The notes beneath the pieces were generated by a model. The model was not told the origin of the DNA and ran no database searches. It was given only the letters and a program-made list of their open reading frames with translations. DNA of 24,520 nt. Origin: an uncultured Clostridium sp. Lineage in GTDB: Bacteria; Bacillota; Clostridia; Clostridiales; Clostridiaceae. Positions 1 through 7,606 of this stretch are shown piece after piece. The first letter of the stretch is position 1. The number at the start of each line of letters is the position of its first letter. The stretch covers positions 1-24,520 of the forward strand of contig CAKVFO010000036.1 of the NCBI GenBank assembly GCA_934746785.1, in the 5' to 3' direction. Made by a program: the position numbers and the translations under genes.

Positions 1-194
1 GTGTTACCATCAAAAAATGCTGAAGCAGAAGAAGTAGTACCTACTTTGCCAAAAACATTTTTATAAGTGTTTAGTAAATTCGCATTACTTGGCACTGTAG
101 CAGCACTAGCAGTTACAGGTGAAGAAGCAAATGAAGTAAATGCAAGTGTAATACCTAGAACAGCTGATAATAATAAGCTTACATGTTTTTTCAT
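1..194 (-). CDS. N-terminal part of a secreted protein (possible xylanase-type enzyme), cut by window edge
   Basis: Reading from 194 down to 1, 64 codons are open with no stop. The product starts with MKKHVSLLL, a hydrophobic core, and an ASA/A-type signal-peptidase site near residue 31, so it is exported by Sec. The mature part begins with ATVPSNANLLNTYKNVFGKV, which resembles the start of some GH10 xylanases, but too little is present to be sure. A GGGAGA ribosome site lies about 7-10 nt upstream of the ATG. The gene points the same way as the pectinase operon but is separated from it by a terminator, so it is its own transcription unit. The signal peptide is clear; the enzyme family is a guess. 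Confidence 0.75.
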   Translation of the reverse strand, partial: MKKHVSLLLSAVLGITLAFTSFASSPVTASAATVPSNANLLNTYKNVFGKVGTTSSASAFFDGN

Positions 195-263
195 TATTAT
201 ACTCTCCCTTTTATTATAATTTTTTTAAGTAATTACTTATACAAAAAGCATAAGGCGTAGAAG

Positions 264-314
264 AATATAAGGGTATGTTAATATCGCGAAATAATTGTAT
301 TTTGTCGTGAAATA
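264..314 (-). promoter_or_regulatory. Candidate activator-dependent promoter with 21-bp-spaced direct repeats
   Basis: On the plus strand TCGCGAAATA (284-293) and TCGTGAAATA (305-314) are direct repeats, identical at 9 of 10 positions, offset by 21 bp (two helical turns). On the minus strand they lie just upstream of a TATATT box (plus 264-269), and the nearer repeat covers where the -35 box should be. No good -35 hexamer is visible. This layout is typical of AraC-like or response-regulator activators. The regulator is not identified. Confidence 0.4.
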
Positions 315-370
315 GTATTGCTTGTATATAAAACATATTAAAAGTATTAGAAAAATAGAAAAATATTATT

Positions 371-418
371 AAAGTAAAAATAGCATCTAAAAATACTCGA
401 AGGCACTTTTAGATGCTA
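371..418 (-). terminator. Intrinsic terminator of the pectinase operon
   Basis: Perfect 12-bp arms TAGCATCTAAAA (381-392) and TTTTAGATGCTA (407-418), with a loop containing TTCG. Read on the minus strand they are followed by a T-rich tract (complement of 371-380). The hairpin begins 10 bp after the rhamnogalacturonan lyase stop codon. Confidence 0.85.
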
Positions 419-428
419 CTTTCCTAAT

Positions 429-3140
429 TTAATATAATGAATAATTTAGAGTATTACCAATGCTTCCATTTCCTTGAATACCAAATTGAACACAGCCACC
501 TTTAGCTATATGTGAATTCCAGCTTACTGGTGTAATCACATAATAATCTCCAACTTCATTAATTGTAATATTCCAGCTTACTTTTATATTAATATCACTC
601 TTTTTAACTTTTAAAGTCCATCCATTAACATCTAAAGCTGTATTATTTGAAATTTTAAAATCTATTTGATAACTTGAGCCCCAATTGCTTATATTATAAT
701 CAAGCTTTAAAGCTCCAGTTGCAGGAGCAGTTGGATTGCCTGGAGTAGTTGGGTTACTTGGTTCTGTAGTATTTGATTTTACAGGTTCAAATACCCATTG
801 TTGATTAGCTTTTCCGCCATAAGTCCATTGGCATACGTTAGCTCCATCATCTTTATTAAATTCATAATCATCAAGAACTTTTGTTAAATTACTTGACTTT
901 GTTGCAATAATGTAAGCACCTGGAGTACTGCTTGATTTTAACATAAATCTTTGAGGATCTTTTAAAGTAGATTTATATATTTCGATATTTGTTCCATCTT
1001 TATCTTCACCGCAATATACATCTAGTGAAAATTCACCAAGATTACTGTTTAAAGTAATATATCCATTAGCTAGGTTTGTAAGATACCACCTTTGACCTGC
1101 TACTCCTGTTCCAGTTCCAAGTTCAACATTTTGACAGTTGTTTCCTGTATTATCTTTAACTTGAAGATACTTTTGGGCATTAACATTTTTTATATAATAC
1201 CATCCATCCTTTAAGGAAATTGTTTCACCAGGAGTCTGAATAGGTGTTTCTACAGGTTTTGAGATAGAACCGACAGTATAAACATTAGGTTTTACTGGTG
1301 TTTTCATATCTTCACCTATATAGTAACTTGTATGAGGTGGTTGATTGTAAGCAACGTTTTGCCATGCAATAGCTTCTCTATATTGAACATCACTCATTAA
1401 TGTATATAATCTATGATTTGTTTCATAAGGAGTCATATAGATTCTTAAAGCAGAATTATCAGAAGTTGGCCATATAACTTCTTCTCTCCAATCTCCAAAT
1501 ATATCAGCTGAAAGACTTGGAGTAGCTTTAGTAGTATTATTAGAGTGAACATTTTGAGCAGTTAACAATCTATCTATTTTCTTAGTTGTGGAATTCCATT
1601 TATCGATACGAGTACCATCTAAAAGTTCTTGATATAAATCTCCATCCCAATAACAGGTGAAGTTTTTGCTAAGGGATGAAGGTCCACTTATAATTTGGTT
1701 CCCTTTAGAATCATAACATCCACTTGTAGTTAGAAGTACATAAGGATAATAATCGGCACCAATATTAGCAATTAAACCTCTTCCAACATCAGTACCAGTT
1801 TTTTTACTAAATAGTGCTCTACCAGTTTTAGCATCTCTAAGTTCTATACCAGCACTTGAACTTTTCTCTTCGTGAACCATAAAAGTTTCAAGTCCAGCAT
1901 GATTAGGATCAAAATCACCTGTGTGAAGTGCATCACCATGACCTAGTTTAGTTGAATAAAGACCTTTTCCATTATGATCTATAACAGCTGCACCATAAAC
2001 TATTTCATCATAGCCATCATCATCTACATCAGCTACATTTAAGCTATGAGCCCCTTGTCCAGCATAAGCAGAATTACCGGAACTATTACTATCAAAAGTC
2101 CATTGTTTGCTTAAAGCTCCGTTTTTATATTTATAAGCACTTATTACGGCTCTTGTATAATATCCTCTACATATAATAAGACTTGGAGTTTTTCCGTCAA
2201 GATAAGCAACACCACTTAAGAATCTATCAACTCTATTTCCATAAGAGTCTCCCCATGACTTAACAGTTCCTCTTGCAGGGGTAAAATCTTGAGTATTTAA
2301 TACTTTTCCAGTACTTCCTTCAAATAAAGTTAAATATTCAGGACCTGATAAAATATAACCGCTAGAGTTTCTATAATCCTTTGATTTATCTCCAATGACA
2401 GTTCCATCACCAGCAATAGTTCCGTCAGCTGTCTTCATAGCAACTTCTGCTTTTCCATCACCGTTTAAATCATAAGCAATAAATTGAGTGTAGTGAGCAC
2501 CAGCTCTTATATTTTTTCCTAAGTCAATTCGCCAAAGACGTTTACCATTGAGCTTATAGCAATCAACATAAACATTTGAAGTATATCCTTTTTGAGAGTT
2601 ATCTTTAGAATTTGATGGATCCCATTTCAAAATGATTTCATATTCACCATCTCCATCAACATCAGCAACAGTAGCATCATTAGCTGAATAAGTTACAGTA
2701 GTTCCATTTAAAGTAGTGTCAGCAGGTTTTTGAATTGGTACATCCATATAATTATTAGCTAATGTTTGAACAGTATCACTTTGGGTTTGTTCAACACCAT
2801 TTATTACAGTTGTTACATAATATTTTGATGAAGTAGAACCGCTTTTATCCATATAGTTAGTTGAATTTGTTATAGGACCGGCAATTTTTTTACCATCTCT
2901 ATACACATTAAATCCTATATTATAATCTTCAGTACCAAGAAGTCTCCAGGAAACTAGAACACCATTAGATGTTTTTACTGCTGTTAATCCTCTATTTAAT
3001 GTTTCTATCTGTCTAGCTGTTGCAGCTTGTACTTTTTCACCAGCAAATATATTGTTATTAGATGATACTGCAGGTTGTAAAAATAAAGCTGAAGTAATAA
3101 TTAAAGAAGTTGATAGAATTGCTTTTAATTTTTTATTCAT
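429..3140 (-). CDS. Secreted rhamnogalacturonan lyase (PL11) with CBM13 and CBM2 modules
   Basis: A 903-residue exported enzyme predicted to cleave the alternating rhamnose/galacturonic acid backbone of rhamnogalacturonan I by beta-elimination (PL11, YesW/YesX-like). The signal peptide covers about residues 1-40. A fibronectin-like strand domain (about 43-128) is followed by the beta-propeller catalytic region (about 133-615), which has three calcium-loop motifs: DVDGDGEYE (160-168), DLNGDGKAE (224-232) and DVDDDGYDE (371-379). A ricin-type CBM13 trefoil with QxW-type repeats (QRWYL 683, QQWVF 780) spans about 645-786. A Pro/Thr linker (790-808) leads to a CBM2-like domain (810-903) with GWTL, SWN and PVSWNS motifs. 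The ATG has an AGGAGG site 12 nt after the pectate lyase stop, so the two genes are cotranscribed. It is much longer than a bare PL11 enzyme because of the two binding modules. Confidence 0.92.
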   Translation of the reverse strand: MNKKLKAILSTSLIITSALFLQPAVSSNNNIFAGEKVQAATARQIETLNRGLTAVKTSNGVLVSWRLLGTEDYNIGFNVYRDGKKIAGPITNSTNYMDKSGSTSSKYYVTTVINGVEQTQSDTVQTLANNYMDVPIQKPADTTLNGTTVTYSANDATVADVDGDGEYEIILKWDPSNSKDNSQKGYTSNVYVDCYKLNGKRLWRIDLGKNIRAGAHYTQFIAYDLNGDGKAEVAMKTADGTIAGDGTVIGDKSKDYRNSSGYILSGPEYLTLFEGSTGKVLNTQDFTPARGTVKSWGDSYGNRVDRFLSGVAYLDGKTPSLIICRGYYTRAVISAYKYKNGALSKQWTFDSNSSGNSAYAGQGAHSLNVADVDDDGYDEIVYGAAVIDHNGKGLYSTKLGHGDALHTGDFDPNHAGLETFMVHEEKSSSAGIELRDAKTGRALFSKKTGTDVGRGLIANIGADYYPYVLLTTSGCYDSKGNQIISGPSSLSKNFTCYWDGDLYQELLDGTRIDKWNSTTKKIDRLLTAQNVHSNNTTKATPSLSADIFGDWREEVIWPTSDNSALRIYMTPYETNHRLYTLMSDVQYREAIAWQNVAYNQPPHTSYYIGEDMKTPVKPNVYTVGSISKPVETPIQTPGETISLKDGWYYIKNVNAQKYLQVKDNTGNNCQNVELGTGTGVAGQRWYLTNLANGYITLNSNLGEFSLDVYCGEDKDGTNIEIYKSTLKDPQRFMLKSSSTPGAYIIATKSSNLTKVLDDYEFNKDDGANVCQWTYGGKANQQWVFEPVKSNTTEPSNPTTPGNPTAPATGALKLDYNISNWGSSYQIDFKISNNTALDVNGWTLKVKKSDINIKVSWNITINEVGDYYVITPVSWNSHIAKGGCVQFGIQGNGSIGNTLNYSLY

Positions 3141-3152
3141 AATTATTTCCTC

Positions 3153-4715
3153 CTAATTAATCAAATAGTTTATAGTTGAATTAGCATTCCCATTTCCTTG
3201 AACACCAAATTCAATACTTTGTCCAGGTTCAATAGATGAATTCCAATTTTTTTTAGGTGAAGTGTTAACAGTTCCAGAAGGGAATGCATCAACAGTTAAG
3301 TCATTTAGATAATATTCAATATTAGTATAACCTTTGTTGCAATAATCTCCCTTTGCATCAGAAGCATTTTTAGGATTAAGTCCTCTTTCATTTTCCCACC
3401 AATCAGGCATTCCATCATTATCAGAATCAGTAGGAGCACCACTTGTAATTGCTGATGGATAGTTAAATTTTACTCCACATTTAATACCATATTTATCGAT
3501 AGTACTTTTTTGACTAGAGTTAGCTTCCCTATAAGCTCGTGCCCCAACAAGCTGACCAGTTCCATTTTTAGCTTCATTCATAACCTGCTTATCAATAGCT
3601 GTTCTTGATTCAGAATTAATACCAGCACCAGAGTATTTTAAAACATTGTCATAAGCAGATTCAGCGCTTTCAGCTTTGTTTACAACAGAGATATCAGTAC
3701 CCTTGCTGATTATTTGGAATGGAGTAATTGATTTAACATTGGATTCATTTCTGCCAGTAGATGAAGCATAAGTTATACCACTCCAATTATTGCTTGATAA
3801 TGTTTTGTAATCTTTGTTATTATTATCAACAAACCTATTACCAGCAAGATACATTTTAAAGTTCTCAGGTTTTGTAGTACTATCAATACTTATGTAGTTA
3901 TAGCCACCTTTAGTGTTAGGCCCCATTTTCAAGTAGTTTCCAACATAATTTAAGTGCCCAATTGTACCGTAAGCAGTTTGATAAGCCCAGTTATAGATTA
4001 CATTATTAACAAAGTCAGCAGTGTAAGTTCCTTCAACTTTTCCTCTAAAGTTTCTTGAGACATTATCTACAATCATGTTGTGGTGCCATGAACAGTTTCC
4101 TTTACCCAGCATGATAGCAAATCCATGAATACCTTTCTTATGATATGAAAATGAGTTAGATGGTCCTATAACTGACCATTGAGTAGTGTAGTTTAGATTG
4201 TTAGAATAGAGTCCCCATTGTTCATCATTTGCCCATCCAAAAGAACAGTGATCAACAATAGAATTAGAACCATTATCACCACCTAGAGCATCATATTCTG
4301 CATATTTACCTCTTTCACCAGGTCTAGAACTTATAAATCTCATTATGATGTTACTTCCGCCAAGACCTACTTTAAAGTTTTTTAAAGTAATACCAGCCCC
4401 TCCAGGAGCAGTTTGTCCAGCGATTGTAATATTAGAGCTTACAACAACATCACTTTTAAGTTCTATAGTTCCACCAACTTTAAAAAGAACTATTCTATTT
4501 GGTTTGCTAACTGCATCACGAAAAGAACCTGAACCACTATCATTTAGATTAGTAACGTAGTATACAGATCCACCTCGTCCGCCAGTTGCATATTTTCCAC
4601 CACCTTCAGCTCCGGGAAAAGCAGCAATATTACTTGCAGCAGAAACATATAAGCCACTATTAATAAGTGAGGATGTTAATAAAATACCTAAAGTAAGTAT
4701 TAATTTTTTTTTCAT
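3153..4715 (-). CDS. Secreted pectate lyase (PL1) with a truncated CBM2 tail
   Basis: Exported lyase for polygalacturonate. I start it at the second ATG (4715). The GGAG site (complement of 4724-4727) is 8 nt from that ATG but only 2 nt from the ATG at 4721. Numbered from the 4721 ATG, a signal peptide ends at about residue 28 (VSAAS). The catalytic parallel beta-helix begins AAFPGAEGGGKYATGG and includes GGTIEL (83-88), SNITIAGQTAPGGAG (96-110) and VDHCSFGWANDEQ (156-168), as in the PL1 group of COG3866. A thrombospondin-type calcium loop, DSDNDGMPDWW (432-442), follows. The last 30-odd residues (WNSSIEPGQSIEFG, 493-506, then the C-terminus) match only the final third of the CBM2 domains in the neighbouring pectinases; the first 60 or so residues of the module are missing. 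First gene of the pectinase operon. Confidence 0.92.
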   Translation of the reverse strand: MKKKLILTLGILLTSSLINSGLYVSAASNIAAFPGAEGGGKYATGGRGGSVYYVTNLNDSGSGSFRDAVSKPNRIVLFKVGGTIELKSDVVVSSNITIAGQTAPGGAGITLKNFKVGLGGSNIIMRFISSRPGERGKYAEYDALGGDNGSNSIVDHCSFGWANDEQWGLYSNNLNYTTQWSVIGPSNSFSYHKKGIHGFAIMLGKGNCSWHHNMIVDNVSRNFRGKVEGTYTADFVNNVIYNWAYQTAYGTIGHLNYVGNYLKMGPNTKGGYNYISIDSTTKPENFKMYLAGNRFVDNNNKDYKTLSSNNWSGITYASSTGRNESNVKSITPFQIISKGTDISVVNKAESAESAYDNVLKYSGAGINSESRTAIDKQVMNEAKNGTGQLVGARAYREANSSQKSTIDKYGIKCGVKFNYPSAITSGAPTDSDNDGMPDWWENERGLNPKNASDAKGDYCNKGYTNIEYYLNDLTVDAFPSGTVNTSPKKNWNSSIEPGQSIEFGVQGNGNANSTINYLIN

Positions 4716-4894
4716 TGACATTTCTCCTTTATATAATTGGCATTTTTACAAAAAAATGAGTTCATTTATAGAATAACGTCAATACAATAGATAGGTCAAT
4801 ATAAGGTTATGTATAAAAGAAGAACTTTTAAGATTTAAAAATACTTTTCTATAAAAGATTAAGTAGAATATATAAAAAATTAATATAAAAAGTG

Positions 4895-4953
4895 TTAAAG
4901 ATTTCTTGAAATATGGTAAAATAATTACAAAAGTGGTATTACCAGTTGCACCA
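4895..4953 (+). promoter_or_regulatory. gntR promoter and autoregulatory operator
   Basis: TTAAAG (4895-4900), a 16-bp spacer and TAAAAT (4917-4922) form a weak promoter. Just downstream lies the perfect palindrome TGGTATTACCA (4934-4944), followed by a second ACCA at 4950-4953, 9 bp after the ACCA of the palindrome. The same palindrome, with only its centre base changed, sits downstream of the operon promoter at 5713. TGGT-N3-ACCA is the known operator form for FadR-type GntR regulators, so autoregulation is inferred. The strand between this promoter and the pectate lyase start (4722-4890) holds direct repeats ATTGAC on the minus strand (complements at 4778-4783 and 4795-4800), but no convincing pectinase promoter. 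Confidence 0.7.
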
Positions 4954-4971
4954 GAAAAGGAGGCGGTAAAT

Positions 4972-5652
4972 ATGTCAGGAAATTTATATACTAATATTGT
5001 TGATAATATAGAAGAGGCTATAAAAAATGGTGAACTCAATGAAGGTACTAAACTTCCATCAGAAAGAGCAATGGCTGAAAGATATGATGTAAGCAGAAAT
5101 GTGATAAGAGAAGCTTATAAGATATTAAAAGAAAAAGGATTAGTAGATATTTATAGTGGCAAGGGAGCCTTCGTAAGTAAACCTAAGGCTAGTGTTATAA
5201 ATGATAGATTAGAAGATGCAATAAGTATAACTGAGTCAAAGCTTTATGATTTACTTGAAGTAAGAGAAATATTAGAGAAGGCAGTAGGCAAGAAAGCGGT
5301 CATAATGACCACTAATCAAGATCTTGAAAGGTTGGAGAATATCTATCAAGAAATGCAGACTTATATAAATAATCAAGTTAAATTTGCAGAATTAGATTGC
5401 AAATTTCATGTGGAACTTGCTAATTGCACAGGTAATCCAACTTTAGCATTACTAATAGATACATTCAATAAAATCACAGATAAAAAACTTTTTATGTTAA
5501 ATCAGATATATCCTAATAGGGCTATTAAGGCACAAAAAGAACATAGAATTATTATAGATTCAATAAAAGAGCGTGATGAGAAGAAATTATTGCTGGCAGT
5601 TGATGCTCATATAAATTGCATAGAATATGATATCTCTATATTATCTAAATAA
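4972..5652 (+). CDS. GntR-family transcriptional regulator, FadR/FCD subfamily
   Basis: 226 residues. The start is ATG 4972, preceded by AAAAGGAGG at 4955-4963 with 8 nt spacing. An in-frame ATG at 4906 exists, but starting there would put the operator and promoter inside the coding region. An N-terminal winged helix-turn-helix (about 5-70) has the family signature LPSERAMAERYDVSRNVIRE and the wing GKGAFVSK. The C-terminal helical FCD domain (about 88-220) keeps the usual metal-binding set: Asp142, His146, His191 and His213. Such domains bind small carboxylic or amino acids and release DNA. It is divergent from the pectinases and directly upstream of the 14-gene operon. Matching palindromes at both promoters make it the likely local repressor. 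No terminator separates it from the operon promoter. Confidence 0.92.
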   Translation: MSGNLYTNIVDNIEEAIKNGELNEGTKLPSERAMAERYDVSRNVIREAYKILKEKGLVDIYSGKGAFVSKPKASVINDRLEDAISITESKLYDLLEVREILEKAVGKKAVIMTTNQDLERLENIYQEMQTYINNQVKFAELDCKFHVELANCTGNPTLALLIDTFNKITDKKLFMLNQIYPNRAIKAQKEHRIIIDSIKERDEKKLLLAVDAHINCIEYDISILSK

Positions 5653-5671
5653 AAAAATTTTTCAGAAAATA

Positions 5672-5741
5672 TTGACAAGCTAAAAGAAGGGTGTATAATG
5701 AAATTAAGAAATTGGTAATACCAGTAAGACCAGTGATACCA
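5672..5741 (+). promoter_or_regulatory. Promoter and GntR operator of the 14-gene amine operon
   Basis: TTGACA (5672-5677), 16 bp, TATAAT (5694-5699): both hexamers perfect. The expected start of transcription is near 5706. The palindrome TGGTAATACCA (5713-5723) begins about 7 bp further on, and ACCA recurs at 5720, 5729 and 5738, an exact 9-bp period. TTGGTA (5712-5717) and TACCAA (5737-5742) form an outer inverted pair. A repressor bound here would block initiation or early elongation. Confidence 0.85.
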
Positions 5742-5770
5742 AGACATAAAAAATATGAATAAAGAAGAAA

Positions 5771-5873
5771 AGCAATGGCGCTATTATTTTTAATAATAGC
5801 GCCTTAATTAATTCTTAAATAAATAATGAGCAAAGGCGCTATTTTTAATAAATAGCGTCTTTCTTGTTTTTAA
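5771..5873 (+). promoter_or_regulatory. Leader with tandem duplicated hairpins, attenuator-like
   Basis: Hairpin 1 has perfect 12-bp arms (5777-5788 and 5792-5803) around a TTT loop. Hairpin 2 has 11-bp arms (5834-5844 and 5850-5860, one G-U) and is followed by the T-rich stretch TCTTTCTTGTTTTT, ending just before the AGGAGG site of the ABC ATPase gene. The two units are copies of one sequence, both starting AGCAA at 5771 and 5829 (58-bp offset). The right arm of hairpin 1 (AATAGCGCCT, 5795-5804) pairs perfectly with the left arm of hairpin 2 (AGGCGCTATT, 5834-5843). Mutually exclusive antiterminator and terminator folds are therefore possible. Function is inferred. Confidence 0.6.
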
Positions 5874-5888
5874 AAGGAGGGTGTTTTA

Positions 5889-6677
5889 ATGGAATATATG
5901 GTGCAGTTGAAAGATATTCATAAGTCTTATGGAAACAATGAAATTTTAAAAGGTATTGATATGAATATACAAAAGGGAGAGATAGTTGTAATACTAGGTC
6001 CTAGCGGTTCAGGCAAAACAACATTACTTAGATGTATTAACTTTTTAGAAAAAGCTAATCAAGGAAGTGTAACTGTAGATGGAATCAATGTAGATTGTGT
6101 TAAAGGAAGTAAAAAGGAAATAAGAAAACTGAGATCAAAAACAGCCATGGTATTTCAGTTATACAACTTATTTAAAAATAAAACTATTTTAGAAAATGTT
6201 ATGGAAGGTCTTGTAACAGTAAAGAAAGTTATAAAGCCTGAAGCAGAGAAGAAGAGCATTGAATTACTAAAGAAAGTAGGATTAGGAGATAGACTTAATA
6301 ATTATCCATCACAAGTTTCTGGAGGACAACAGCAAAGGGCAGGAATTGCAAGGGCATTAATATTAAATCCAGAGGTAATACTTTTTGATGAACCTACATC
6401 AGCTTTAGATCCAGAACTTGTTGGTGAAGTTTTAAGTACAATAAGAGCTGTTGGACAAACAGGAATAACAATGATTATTGTAACTCATGAAATTGCCTTT
6501 GCTAGAGAGATAGCTACAAGAGTTGTCTTTATGGAAGGTGGAAAAATAGTAGAAGAGGGAACTCCAGAAGAAATGTTTAAGAATCCTAAGGAAGAGAGAA
6601 CTAGAACTTTCTTATCAAGGATTATGAATGGAAATGAAGAGGATAAAAAAGTAACAAAAATAGAAGATGTAATCTAA
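5889..6677 (+). CDS. ABC transporter ATP-binding protein, polar amino acid type
   Basis: 262 residues, cytoplasmic ATPase that powers import by the two permeases downstream (HisP/GlnQ family, usual length about 240-260). Visible motifs: Walker A GPSGSGKTT (37-45), Q-loop Gln90 in VFQLYNLF, signature VSGGQQQR (143-150), Walker B VILFDEPT with Asp167-Glu168, and switch His200 in VTHE. AGGAGG lies 8 nt before the ATG. It is the first gene of the operon behind the operator and leader. Family membership is firm. The FxLYNLF Q-loop differs slightly from the commoner FQQFNLF. The transported substrate cannot be read from this subunit. Confidence 0.95.
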   Translation: MEYMVQLKDIHKSYGNNEILKGIDMNIQKGEIVVILGPSGSGKTTLLRCINFLEKANQGSVTVDGINVDCVKGSKKEIRKLRSKTAMVFQLYNLFKNKTILENVMEGLVTVKKVIKPEAEKKSIELLKKVGLGDRLNNYPSQVSGGQQQRAGIARALILNPEVILFDEPTSALDPELVGEVLSTIRAVGQTGITMIIVTHEIAFAREIATRVVFMEGGKIVEEGTPEEMFKNPKEERTRTFLSRIMNGNEEDKKVTKIEDVI

Positions 6678-6706
6678 AAATACATTAGTAAAATGGAGGG
6701 ATTTAT

Positions 6707-7570
6707 ATGAAAAAGGTAATTAGTTTGGTATTGGGTTTAGGAGTGTTAATGTGTACTTCCTTAACTGGATGTGGTAATTCATCATCAACATCTGGAGGCA
6801 CAGTAGGAACAGCTGATGATCCTAAAACAGTTGAAATAGCAATTTTAACAGGTATGGCTCCTTACACATATGTAGATGAAGATGGAAGTTATAAAGGTTA
6901 TGATTATGAATTTTTAACAATGGTTGATGAAATGCTTCCAGAGTACAAATTCCATTACAATGCAGTAGAGCCTGATGCAGCAGCTGCAGCAGTTCAAGCA
7001 GGAACATATGCACTTTCTTGTTCAGCACATTTTGTTACTCCTGCTAGAGAAGAGAATTTTATATTATCTTATCCAGAAAGTTATTATCCAGTAAATTTAA
7101 TTTCAAGAAAAGAAGACAGCTTTAAGAAATTTGAGGATTTAGATGGAAAATCAATAGTTCCAGATCCACCTAATGATGGTCTATATGTAGTTCTTCATAA
7201 GATGGCAGAAGAAAAGCCAGAAGTTAAGTTTAAGGAAGAGGAAGTTTCAAATTATATACCTTATGCAGATTGTTGTAAACAAGTTTCAAATGGTCAGTAT
7301 GACTGCTGGTTTGGTGGAGACACAATGTATAAGGATGTAATGGAAGCTCAACCAATGGACAACCTTTATTGTTCAGAACCAATTTACTGTGCAAGTTGTG
7401 TAACTGTAATTAATAAGGATTATACAGATCTTAGAGATAAGATTAATGAATGTATTGTTAAGTTATATAAAGATGGAAAGTTAAGTGAATTATCTGAAAA
7501 ATGGTTAGGTAAAGATGTATGGAAAATTGCAAAGGAAACTGGTGCTTTAGATGAGGTATTTACTAAGTAG
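6707..7570 (+). CDS. Substrate-binding lipoprotein of the ABC importer
   Basis: 287 residues. The signal sequence ends in a lipobox LTGC with Cys22, so the mature protein is a lipoprotein on the outer face of the membrane. A short Ser/Gly/Thr-rich linker is followed by a bilobed family-3 (SBP_bac_3) solute-binding domain that begins TVEIAILTGMAPYTYVDEDG. The C-terminus has the typical KLYKDGKLSELSEKWLG. The family binds polar amino acids, opines and related compounds. Two adjacent cysteines (residues about 194-195, ADCCKQV) and CASC further on are unusual for an extracytoplasmic binding protein. Placed 29 nt after the ATPase, with a GGAGGG site. Confidence 0.93.
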   Translation: MKKVISLVLGLGVLMCTSLTGCGNSSSTSGGTVGTADDPKTVEIAILTGMAPYTYVDEDGSYKGYDYEFLTMVDEMLPEYKFHYNAVEPDAAAAAVQAGTYALSCSAHFVTPAREENFILSYPESYYPVNLISRKEDSFKKFEDLDGKSIVPDPPNDGLYVVLHKMAEEKPEVKFKEEEVSNYIPYADCCKQVSNGQYDCWFGGDTMYKDVMEAQPMDNLYCSEPIYCASCVTVINKDYTDLRDKINECIVKLYKDGKLSELSEKWLGKDVWKIAKETGALDEVFTK

Positions 7571-7606
7571 ATTTAAATAAAAATTTATCCTGAAAGGAGT
7601 GGGAAT

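Noticed and set aside
3241..3260. A8 run in the pectate lyase as a phase-variation switch
   Set aside because: Only the single in-frame version is seen, and eight A in AT-rich DNA is common. It is noted only as a possible junction for the CBM2 loss.
4345..4560. Plus-strand open frame within the pectate lyase gene
   Set aside because: It is antisense to a clearly conserved PL1 catalytic region and has no ribosome site or recognisable domain.
4778..4800. Direct ATTGAC repeats upstream of the pectate lyase as its promoter
   Set aside because: On the minus strand both TTGAC words look like -35 boxes, but neither has an acceptable -10 at 16-18 bp, so I did not call a promoter.
4906..4971. Upstream extension of the GntR reading frame to ATG 4906
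   Set aside because: The extension would translate through the operator palindrome at 4934-4944 and begins upstream of the -10 box. A strong AAAAGGAGG site serves ATG 4972, where the family N-terminus begins.
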